A stretch of 64,000 bases of DNA. Origin: JBGPQJ01 sp963709295. GTDB lineage: Bacteria > Chloroflexota > Anaerolineae > Anaerolineales > Villigracilaceae. Shown in pieces: positions 44,717 through 52,380 of the stretch. The stretch spans positions 868,001-932,000 of the forward strand of contig CAVPVW010000008.1 in the NCBI GenBank assembly GCA_963709295.1, read 5' to 3'. A program made the position numbers and the translations under genes. Numbering within the stretch: the first letter of the stretch is position 1; each line of letters starts with the position of its first letter. The notes under the pieces are model-generated. The model was given only the letters and a program-made list of their open reading frames with translations, did not search any database and had not been told where the DNA came from.

Positions 44717-45559
44717 TTATCTACTGAACCAGTTTTGCTTCTCCGCATCCCAGGGCATCATCAGCATCACGACCGTGATATTGTCCTGCCCGCCGCGCTG
44801 GTTTGCCTGGTCCACCAGCGTCTTGACGGACGCGTTCAGGTTCTTCGTCTTTTGCATCACCCCCAGGATCTCGCTGCTTTTCAGGTAATCGGTCAGCCCA
44901 TCGGAGCACAACACCAGCACATCGCCGGGGATAAGCGGCGCGCCCTGATTGGCCGCCATCTGTTCGTTGGTCTCCCCATCCCTCAGGCGCAGGCGGAAGT
45001 CCGGTTCGTTTTCCTTCTCCGAACCCAGGTGCCGGCGGATGACGTGCAGGTTGGGTGCGTCCTTCAACTTGGCCGGGTCGACGGCGCCCTTTTCGACCGC
45101 CTCCTGCAGCCAGGTATGGTCAATGTTCAACTGGCGGATACTCCCTGCGCGCACCAGGTAGAGGCGCGAATCGCCGGCCGTGGCGGTGTACAGCCGCCGC
45201 CCGATCACCCAGGCGCAGACCAGGGTGGCGCCCATCCCCTTCCGGTCGGGGTTGTCGCGCGCAGCCGCTACGATTTTTTCGTTGGTCTCGCGGAAGGACG
45301 CGCCGAGGATCTCGGTGGGACGCGACCCGTCCGAACGGGCCACCCCCGCGCTGATCCGGTTGACGGCCATCTCGGAGGCCACCTCCCCGGCTTTGTGCCC
45401 GCCGATCCCGTCGCACAGGATGGCGAAGACCGCCGGGGTGGGATCCTTCTCCGAAAGTTGGAAGGCAGAAACGGCGAAGTTGTCCTCGTTATTTTTCCGC
45501 ACCATGCCCATGTGGGACAGGGCGGCCACGTGCAGGTGGGCTTGTTTGATTGGGATCAT
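44717..45559 (-). CDS. PP2C-type Ser/Thr protein phosphatase
   Basis: 280 residues. The metal motifs are GMVRKNNEDNFAVS, FAILCDGIGGHKAGEVASEM, GMGATLVCAWVIG and AGDSRLYLVRAG, and LVLCSDGLTDYLKSSEI and GGQDNITVVMLMM close the domain. It should dephosphorylate Ser/Thr residues set by a eukaryotic-type kinase. The start overlaps the upstream FHA gene stop (ATGA), so the two proteins are translated together. Confidence 0.95.
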   Translation of the reverse strand: MIPIKQAHLHVAALSHMGMVRKNNEDNFAVSAFQLSEKDPTPAVFAILCDGIGGHKAGEVASEMAVNRISAGVARSDGSRPTEILGASFRETNEKIVAAARDNPDRKGMGATLVCAWVIGRRLYTATAGDSRLYLVRAGSIRQLNIDHTWLQEAVEKGAVDPAKLKDAPNLHVIRRHLGSEKENEPDFRLRLRDGETNEQMAANQGAPLIPGDVLVLCSDGLTDYLKSSEILGVMQKTKNLNASVKTLVDQANQRGGQDNITVVMLMMPWDAEKQNWFSR

Positions 45560-47460
45560 AGGTCATCCGTCTCCGAAGGGATGACACTCGGACGCGGAAC
45601 GGACGGCGCCCGGCGCATCACAAAACGAAAACTCAGCGTGCCTATGTTAACTATATCACCATGTGCAAGACGTTTGCCATCGCGCCCGACCGCCTCGAAG
45701 TTGACCCAGGTGCCCGAGACCGAGCCCTGGTCGTAGATCGTAAAGTTCCCGCGGTCGTCCTGGCGCAGGCGGCAGTGCAGCGGTGCAATGGATGGGTCGT
45801 CCAACACATTGGTCGCCTGGACGGGGTCCGTGCCGAAGGTGGCCTCGCGCGCGGTGAGCGCGATCGGCGAGCCGGGCATCGCCTGCCCGTCCGGTGTGAC
45901 TTTGGAGAGGTAGGCAGGGGCGATCATCGGCCGGACGCGCAGCCACGAGAGCGGCGATGATTTCGTCTCGCGCGCTTTTTCCGCGGCCACGATCACCGGC
46001 TGGGTGACCGGGTCGGTCTCGGCCTTGCGCGCCTTGCGCCGGTCCTTCGCGGAGGGCATGCGCAGCCTCCCGCCGATGAGCACCACCAGCATCAGGACGA
46101 TGCCCGTCAGCACCACCGCGCCGGTCGTGACGGCTGCCCGGTTGCGCTCCAGGAAAGCGGCGAATCCGCTGGGCGGTTGGATGACGGTCACCTCCACGGG
46201 CACGGACAGGCTGGTGCGCTTCAGGCCGAGGGTGTCCTCGATCTCCACAGCCAGCTGGAGGATACCACTCACCTGGTAGGGAGTCAGGTCCCACGAGAAC
46301 GTATCGAACGGCTCGGCGATGTTCTCAGCCACAACCTGTCCATTCACAAGCAGGGCTGTGCGCGCCAGCTCGCGAGGGTGGTCGTCCGGGAATTCCACCA
46401 GTATTTCCAACGCCTGCGATAAAGGCGCGAGAGTCTCGAGGTTGTATTGGTCTTCCGGGTCGGTCTGGCGGACGATCTGCAGCGGCGGCGAGAGCAGCAA
46501 CGCGCTCGGGGGTTCGACCGTCACTTCGAAGGTCTGCTCCGGCGAGACAGCCTGTCCTTCACCAGCGGTCACCTGCAGGGACAACGTGTGCGCTCCGCTC
46601 TGGGTGATGCGCGAGGTGTAAGTTGCCTTGTAAAGAAAGCGCAGGCTGCCGAGGTAGGACTCCAGGTCCGGCAGGGCTTCGATGCCGGAATAGGGATAGA
46701 ACTGCCCGCCGGTCTCCACGGCGAGTCGCTGCAGCGCCTGCGCTCCCGGGCCGGTGAAGAAGGCGCCCGTATCCAGCAGCCACACGAAGATGCGGGCATC
46801 CACGTCGTTGGCGCGCTGGATGACGCTGTCCACGCCGTCGAAGGTCTCCGGCGTCAGGTGCGGGCTGATGAACAGGATGGCTTTCTTGGTGCCGGGCTGA
46901 GTGGGCTTGGTCTCGAGCGCATCCAGCGCCAGGTTGAGTGCTTGCAGCGAGGGGACGCCTTGACGCGTATCGGGGGTGTAGCCGGAGAAATTGCGCAGCC
47001 ACTCCTCGACGGGACGGTGGACGAGCAGCGATCCGCCGGTCGCCACCAGGCTCAGGTCGTCGGTGTTCCCTTCCGGTAGGGATTCAGCCCAGTTAATGAG
47101 GGCTTCCTTGACTTTATCATAGCGGGAGAGGCCTTTCACGTCGCGCACCGCCAGCGCCGCGGTGGGGTTGACCGCCACCACCAGCTGCATGCCGGGGGTG
47201 GTCTCCTCGAGCGAATCAAGCGGAATGGATACGCCATCTTCGAGGGCGGTGACATCCTGTGCAGTGAGCCCGGTGACAAACTGCCCGTCCGTGCCATAAA
47301 CCTCGAGCAGGGTCGAGATGACGGGGAAGGCCGAGGCATCCGGCGGGGATATCTCGACAGTCAGCGTGCCCTGGGCAGCGACAGAGGGTCTGGGAGCGGA
47401 AAGGAACACCGCTCCCAGAAGGGTCAACAGACACGCAAAAGAAAAGATTCGGTTACGCAT
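45556..47460 (-). CDS. VWA and FHA domain membrane protein
   Basis: 634 residues. Signal peptide (1-30), a VWA-like domain with a KAILFISPHLTPETFDGVDS strand, a beta region, one transmembrane helix (about 446-466, VTTGAVVLTGIVLMLVVLIG) and, inside the cell, a basic linker and an FHA domain (ATFGTDPVQ, IAPLHCRLRQDDRGNFTIYD, GSVSGTWVNFE). FHA binds phosphothreonine, so it can report kinase activity. It is translationally linked to the phosphatase and overlaps the next upstream gene by eight bases. Confidence 0.85.
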   Translation of the reverse strand: MRNRIFSFACLLTLLGAVFLSAPRPSVAAQGTLTVEISPPDASAFPVISTLLEVYGTDGQFVTGLTAQDVTALEDGVSIPLDSLEETTPGMQLVVAVNPTAALAVRDVKGLSRYDKVKEALINWAESLPEGNTDDLSLVATGGSLLVHRPVEEWLRNFSGYTPDTRQGVPSLQALNLALDALETKPTQPGTKKAILFISPHLTPETFDGVDSVIQRANDVDARIFVWLLDTGAFFTGPGAQALQRLAVETGGQFYPYSGIEALPDLESYLGSLRFLYKATYTSRITQSGAHTLSLQVTAGEGQAVSPEQTFEVTVEPPSALLLSPPLQIVRQTDPEDQYNLETLAPLSQALEILVEFPDDHPRELARTALLVNGQVVAENIAEPFDTFSWDLTPYQVSGILQLAVEIEDTLGLKRTSLSVPVEVTVIQPPSGFAAFLERNRAAVTTGAVVLTGIVLMLVVLIGGRLRMPSAKDRRKARKAETDPVTQPVIVAAEKARETKSSPLSWLRVRPMIAPAYLSKVTPDGQAMPGSPIALTAREATFGTDPVQATNVLDDPSIAPLHCRLRQDDRGNFTIYDQGSVSGTWVNFEAVGRDGKRLAHGDIVNIGTLSFRFVMRRAPSVPRPSVIPSETDDL

Positions 47461-48427
47461 TCACAGGTTCAAGCGGCGGGAGAGGCGGCTCCGGTTCGGC
47501 GGGAACAGGCTCAAGGGATGGTCCGTGCCCGGTCACGCGCAGGAAGGTCAGCGTCCAGGCGCTCTGCACGTAGGCCTTGAGGATGCCGCCTGCCACGATC
47601 AGGACAGGCAGATAGATCAGGAAACATATTCCACCGATGGCGAGAGGCGCCATGCTGTCGCTGCCGGAAAATCCGAGCGCAAAGAACAGCGGGAAGGTGA
47701 TCATCATGATCGGGATGGCAATGAACAGACCCACGATCGCCGCGCCCAGGATGAGGATCACTCCCATCACCAGCATCGGCTCCCAGTGGGACTTGACCAC
47801 TTCCCAACCGCGCGAGAGTCCATCTGCGATCCCGCGGTCCTCGACCACGATGGCGATGTACGCCTGCTCAAGAATGACACCGATCGCCCACATGACGGGG
47901 ATCAGCAGGCAGCACAACGGGACAAGACAGATCATGGCGATGCCAAACGTCACCATGGCCGCGCCCATAAAGACCAGCACACCAAGCATCACCAGCACAA
48001 AGAAAATGAAGAAAAGCAGCAGCGACAGGCCGAACACGCGCCAGAAGTAGGGCGTGCTCGCGTTGAAGAGTTCGGCGAACCCCATGCGCTCCGCGCCTTC
48101 CTCGGCTTTGAGCGTACCCTTGATCAGCGCGATCTTGCCGATGGTGGACAGGAAAATGGCGACCAGGACCAGCACACATGTCAGGCAGATAAGTAGCCCA
48201 AAGATCCACCACATGTCGTTGATGAAGCGGTCGAAGTTTCCGAAGAATTGTTCGAATTGCGGCGGCAGCTCGCCGTTGGAGAATTGGTAGCTGGCATTGT
48301 TGCCGCCTCCCCCCCCGCCGCCTCCATTACTGCCGGTCCCGCAGGAGGCAAAGATGCCGAAGATCCACAACACCTTGAATTTCCAGATAATCTTCCACGC
48401 CCGGGTCAGCACTTCACCGTAATTCAT
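47453..48427 (-). CDS. Multi-pass membrane protein with poly-Gly loop
   Basis: 324 residues with an N-terminal MNYGEVLTRAWKIIWKFKVL and six or more helices, an eight-Gly tract after the first one (NGGGGGGGGNN), and a proline/glutamate-rich tail. It resembles the DUF7544/glycerophosphodiester phosphodiesterase membrane-domain type common in Gram-positive and Chloroflexota genomes. Function unknown. It leads the phosphatase/FHA operon. GAAAGGAAG precedes the ATG. Confidence 0.75.
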   Translation of the reverse strand: MNYGEVLTRAWKIIWKFKVLWIFGIFASCGTGSNGGGGGGGGNNASYQFSNGELPPQFEQFFGNFDRFINDMWWIFGLLICLTCVLVLVAIFLSTIGKIALIKGTLKAEEGAERMGFAELFNASTPYFWRVFGLSLLLFFIFFVLVMLGVLVFMGAAMVTFGIAMICLVPLCCLLIPVMWAIGVILEQAYIAIVVEDRGIADGLSRGWEVVKSHWEPMLVMGVILILGAAIVGLFIAIPIMMITFPLFFALGFSGSDSMAPLAIGGICFLIYLPVLIVAGGILKAYVQSAWTLTFLRVTGHGPSLEPVPAEPEPPLPPLEPVNA

Positions 48428-48483
48428 GCTCCACTTCCTTTCACGTCATGGACCTCCCACGCGGTCCCACACCTCGGTCTACG

Positions 48484-50022
48484 TCACTCCCACTCGATGG
48501 TTGCCGGCGGCTTGCTGGTAATATCATACACCACTCTGTTTATCCCGTGCACTTCATTGACTATACGAGTGGATACCCTCGCCAGCACCTCGTGGGGGAT
48601 GCGTGCCCAGTCGGCGGTCATGAAATCGTCGGTGACCACCGCGCGGATGGCGCAGGTCTCCTGGTAGGTGCGCTGGTCGCCCATCACGCCCACCGAGCGG
48701 ACGGGCAGCAGGACGGCAAACGCCTGGCTGGTGCCGGCGTGCTTACCGAGCAGCCCGGCGCGGGACAATTCCTGCGTCAGAATGGAATCCGCCTCGCGCA
48801 GTCGGTCCGCCCTTTCGGGTGTCACCTCGCCCAGGACGCGCACGGTCAAGCCGGGACCCGGGAAAGGCTGCCGCCAAACCATGTCTGTCGGCAATCCGAG
48901 CGCTTCGCCTACCTCGCGCACCTCATCTTTAAACAAATAGCGCAGCGGCTCGACCAGCTCGAACGCCATGTCCTCGGGCAGCCCGCCGACATTGTGATGC
49001 GTCTTGATCTTGTCGGCCTTGTTGCGGTCCGGCGCGGATGATTCGACCACGTCCGGGTAAATCGTCCCCTGCACGAGAAAGCGCGGTTGGCCCAGCCCCT
49101 TCGCCTCGCGCTCGAAGATGCGGATGAACTTCTCGCCGACGATCCTTCGCTTCTGCTCCGGCTCGGTGATTCCCCTGAGCGCCTCGAAGTATTCATCCGC
49201 CGCGTCCACCGCGACCAGCTCCGAGCCGAGCGTGCCGCGGAACGCCGCGACGACCTGCTCCGGCTCGTTCTTGCGCAGCAAGCCGGTGTCGACGAACACC
49301 GACACCAGCTGGTCGCCGATGGCCTTGTGCACCAGCGCCGCCGCCACCGACAAATCCACGCCGCCGCTGACCGCCGCCAGCACGCGTTCATTCCCCACCT
49401 GCGCGCGGATGCGGGCCACGCTCTCCTCGATGATGGAGGCCGGCGTCCAGTCGGGCGTGAGGCTGCAGATGTCCACCGCGAAATGGCGCAGCAGCTCCGC
49501 GCCGCCGGGCGTGTGATTCACCTCGGGGTGGAACTGCACCGCAAAATACTTGCGCGAGAAATCGCCCATGGCTGCGATGGGGCTGTTGCCTGATTTGGCT
49601 AACGCAGTGAACCCGGGCGGCATCTGCGTGATGCGGTCGCCGTGCGACATCCACACCTTGGAGATGCTGTCGAACATCGTGCCGGGTACGAGCGGCTGGA
49701 TCTCCGCGTCGCCGTATTCGCGCTGCGCCGAGGAGTCGACCTTGCCGCCGAGGGCATGAGTCAGCGCCTGCATGCCGTAGCAGATGCCGAGGATGGGGAG
49801 ACCGGATTCGATGATAAAGGGCTGTATGAATGGCGCGCCTGCCTCATAGACAGACTTCGGCCCGCCCGAGAGGATGAACGCCCGCGGCGCGATGGACAGA
49901 ATCTTCTCCTGCGGCGCGTCCCAGGGGAACAGTTCGCAGTAGACGTGCGCCTCGCGCACCCGGCGGGCAATGAGCTGGGCATATTGTGAGCCGAAGTCGA
50001 GGATGGCAATGGAATTATGCAT
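48484..50022 (-). CDS. guaA: GMP synthase (glutamine-hydrolysing)
   Basis: 512 residues, full length. Glutamine amidotransferase with nucleophile Cys81 (LGICYGMQ) and His166/Glu168 (QFHPEV). The ATP pyrophosphatase P-loop reads SGGVDLSVAA, with Leu224 where SGGVDSSV is nearly invariant; the dimerisation domain follows, ending with TSKPPATIEWE. It converts XMP to GMP. The Ser-to-Leu difference (TTG versus TCG) is either an error or an odd change. It overlaps the HIT gene by eight bases. Confidence 0.95.
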   Translation of the reverse strand: MHNSIAILDFGSQYAQLIARRVREAHVYCELFPWDAPQEKILSIAPRAFILSGGPKSVYEAGAPFIQPFIIESGLPILGICYGMQALTHALGGKVDSSAQREYGDAEIQPLVPGTMFDSISKVWMSHGDRITQMPPGFTALAKSGNSPIAAMGDFSRKYFAVQFHPEVNHTPGGAELLRHFAVDICSLTPDWTPASIIEESVARIRAQVGNERVLAAVSGGVDLSVAAALVHKAIGDQLVSVFVDTGLLRKNEPEQVVAAFRGTLGSELVAVDAADEYFEALRGITEPEQKRRIVGEKFIRIFEREAKGLGQPRFLVQGTIYPDVVESSAPDRNKADKIKTHHNVGGLPEDMAFELVEPLRYLFKDEVREVGEALGLPTDMVWRQPFPGPGLTVRVLGEVTPERADRLREADSILTQELSRAGLLGKHAGTSQAFAVLLPVRSVGVMGDQRTYQETCAIRAVVTDDFMTADWARIPHEVLARVSTRIVNEVHGINRVVYDITSKPPATIEWE

Positions 50023-50470
50023 GGTTCACCAGGTGTTCACGGAGTCGCTTTGCATACTCGACTCGATGTTTCTCGGGGGTGACTTCCTTTTCAACGCGGG
50101 GAAAGTTATCTCCCTTGTAGCGGGGATAAATGTGTAGGTGATAATGCCAGACATTCTGTCCGCCGCTCGGTTCATTGTTCTGCCGCAGGGTGATTCCATC
50201 ACAACCATAAGAGGACTTCATTGCCAAAGCAACGACTCTGGCACATTCATGAATTTTGGCCGCCACCGGCGCGGGCAAGTCATAGATATTTTCAAAGTGC
50301 TCATTTGAGACTACAGCTACATGACCAAGGTTATTAGGCGGATCATGCAAGCTCATAAAAGCTGTAACCACTTCATCTTGAAAGACAATCTCGCTAATTT
50401 CGCCGGCAGCGCTCTCGCGGACAATTCGACAGAATGGGCAGGAGTAGCCTTCAGGGGCATGATTGTACAA
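50015..50470 (-). CDS. HIT family hydrolase
   Basis: 151 residues. A zinc-type CPFCRIV at the N-terminus and the HIT triad HYHLHIYPRY near residue 115. HIT proteins hydrolyse nucleotide conjugates such as AMP-amides. The start is TTG, with GAGGT upstream. It sits in a row with guaA, a second HIT gene and xpt, so the cluster is about nucleotide salvage. Confidence 0.85.
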   Translation of the reverse strand: MYNHAPEGYSCPFCRIVRESAAGEISEIVFQDEVVTAFMSLHDPPNNLGHVAVVSNEHFENIYDLPAPVAAKIHECARVVALAMKSSYGCDGITLRQNNEPSGGQNVWHYHLHIYPRYKGDNFPRVEKEVTPEKHRVEYAKRLREHLVNHA

Positions 50471-50481
50471 AAATACCTCTT

Positions 50482-50859
50482 CTACTCTGATACAACCTGA
50501 CGATCGCTGATAAGGTGAAAATGCAGCTGTGGAAAATCCTGAAATTTCCCGCCGTTGACAATCAGCCGGTAGCCGTCCGCGCCAAGGTCAAATTGTTTGA
50601 TCAGTCCCTGCACGGTGGAATACAGATCGGAAAGAAAAGCGGCATCCGCCGGGTCGAGCGCTTCGAGCGAGGCGACCTGTTTTTTCGGCACGATCAACAC
50701 ATGGAACGGGTAGGCCGGCTGCGGGTGGCGGAAGGCGATTAGCGTCCCGGTCTCGGCCAGGCGGTCAAGGGGCAGGAGTTGGCTCATGTGGGCGAAGATA
50801 AATCCGGTCAAGGATCGTCCGGGGCGCGTACGTGACAGACGGAGAATCGGCGCGATCAA
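50482..50859 (-). CDS. HIT-like protein with altered triad
   Basis: 125 residues, HINT-like: RHPQPAYPFHVLIVPKKQVA and the triad region PQLHFHLISDR. The first His of HxHxHxx is Gln; the second, catalytic one is kept. The start TTG at 50859 overlaps the xpt stop (TTGA), which suggests coupling; MSQLLPLDR at 50787 is an alternative that removes a basic leader. It may be an adenosine phosphoramidase or a decayed paralogue of the neighbouring gene. Confidence 0.7.
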   Translation of the reverse strand: MIAPILRLSRTRPGRSLTGFIFAHMSQLLPLDRLAETGTLIAFRHPQPAYPFHVLIVPKKQVASLEALDPADAAFLSDLYSTVQGLIKQFDLGADGYRLIVNGGKFQDFPQLHFHLISDRQVVSE

Positions 50860-51431
50860 CCTTCACCGAAGACGATGGAGTCGCCTTCCATCGACTGGAT
50901 GGACACCAGCGACTCGATGGGCACACCCAGCTCGCTGAGCGCGGCACGCCCGCCTTCGAAGCTCTTCTCGATCAACGCGCCGATACCTACGATGGTCGCG
51001 CCGGCGGTCTGCGCGAGGCGCACCAGCCCGTGGATGGTCGAGCCGGTAGCGAGGAAGTCGTCGATGATCAGAATCTTTTCGCCGTGCGCGAGGTACTCCG
51101 GCGAGACGATCAGCTCGACCATGCGTCCCTTGGTGTGGGAGGGTGCGAGGGTCAGGAAGACCTGGTCCGGCATGGTGATGGGTTTGGTCTTGCGGGCGTA
51201 GACCACCGGCAGGCCAAGATGCAGGGCGGTCATCAACGCCGGCGCGATGCCGGAGATTTCCGCTGTCAGGATTTTTGTCGCGCTGACTTTGGCAAAGCGC
51301 TTCGCGAACTCGCGTCCGCAGGTGTCCATCAATGCCGGGTCCACTTGATGATTGATGAAGCTGTCCACCTTGAGAATGCCGCCCCCCAGATTCTTGCCGT
51401 CACGTAGGATGCGTTTCTTGAGTCCGTCCAC
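50856..51431 (-). CDS. xpt: Xanthine phosphoribosyltransferase
   Basis: 191 residues with the PRPP motif ILIIDDFLATGST and the family features ILKVDSFINHQVDP, ISGIAPALMTALHLGLPVVY and GRMVELIVSPEYLAHGEKI. It makes XMP from xanthine, which guaA in the same operon turns to GMP. I chose GTG 51431, behind GGAGGG; a TTG at 51461 would extend the N-terminus by ten residues not expected in the family. Confidence 0.9.
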   Translation of the reverse strand: MDGLKKRILRDGKNLGGGILKVDSFINHQVDPALMDTCGREFAKRFAKVSATKILTAEISGIAPALMTALHLGLPVVYARKTKPITMPDQVFLTLAPSHTKGRMVELIVSPEYLAHGEKILIIDDFLATGSTIHGLVRLAQTAGATIVGIGALIEKSFEGGRAALSELGVPIESLVSIQSMEGDSIVFGEG

Positions 51432-51544
51432 AAGTCCCTCCGAGTTGATTGGTCTAGTCAAGTTCCCCTGATTTTACAACGGGATTGGAGAACACAGGGA
51501 TAATTTAAGCATCAGCAGCCCCACTCGCCCGGCCCTACCCCGGT

Positions 51545-51610
51545 CCTCCCCAAATACAACAGGTCAAAGCAACAAATTACAGCGTGAATTAAATATTGTA
51601 TTTGGGGAGG
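51545..51610. repeat. Long perfect inverted repeat between xpt and maf
   Basis: CCTCCCCAAATACAA (51545-51559) and TTGTATTTGGGGAGG (51596-51610) are perfect 15-base arms around a 36-base AT-rich loop. Outer flanks (CACTCGCCCG and CGGGCGGGTG) extend the pairing imperfectly. No ORF inside. It may be a small mobile (MITE-like) element or a structured 5' region. Confidence 0.65.
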
Positions 51611-51702
51611 GTGCCCAACGGGCGGGTGTGGCTTATTATAAAAACATAAGAATCGCCTCAGCACAAAATCATCAAAAAAAGACTGTGTTAGAATAAATTT
51701 CC

Positions 51703-52363
51703 ATGCCGTCACCGACATTGCTTCTGGCCTCCAATTCGCCGCGACGCAAACAGCTGCTCGCGCTCGGCGGCTGGGAGTTCGCCACCGCCCCCGCCGATGT
51801 GGATGAATCCGTGCTGCCCGGCGAGACCCCACGCAGTTACGTGCTGCGACTGGCGGAAGCCAAGGCCAGGGCGTCGGCACAGCAGGCGGAAGCCGGTCAG
51901 GTCGTCGTCGGGATCGGACACGGCGGTCATCATCGACGGCGACATCCTCGGCAAGCCGGCGGACTCCGCCGAGGCCGAGTCCATGCTGCGGCGGCTGCGC
52001 GGACGCACCCACCAGGTCTACACCGGCATCGCTGTGTTCAGGGTATCGGATGGGAAACTCGCCGCGGACCTGTGCATCACCGACGTGCCGATGCGTGACT
52101 ACAGCGGCGAGGAGATCCGCGCCTACGTCGCCACCGGCGACCCGCTCGACAAGGCCGGCGCCTACGCCATCCAGCATCCCGGCTTCCAGCCGGTGGCCAG
52201 CATGAGCGGATGTTTCTCCAGCGTGATGGGACTGCCGCACTGCCACCTGGCGCGATTGTTGAAAGAGTTCGGCATGAAACCCTCGGCGGACCTGCCCGGC
52301 AACTGCCAGGCCTTTCTCAAGTATCAATGTCCTGTCTTCCCGTCGATTTTGGGAACAGGTTGA
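51703..52363 (+). CDS. maf: Maf family nucleotide pyrophosphatase (frameshifted)
   Basis: About 219 residues with one break near 51912. The first frame has LLLASNSPRRKQLLALGGWE and ETPRSYVLRLAEAKARA; the second continues VVVGSDTAVIIDGDILGKPA, HQVYTGIAVFRVSDGK and YAIQHPGFQPVASMSGCFSS. The motifs S-N-S-P-R-R and G-S-D-T mark Maf. It hydrolyses non-canonical dNTP/NTP. Likely intact in life; the break is one inserted A (GGGATCGG). Confidence 0.85.
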
Positions 52364-52380
52364 AACGACAAGGTGAAACA

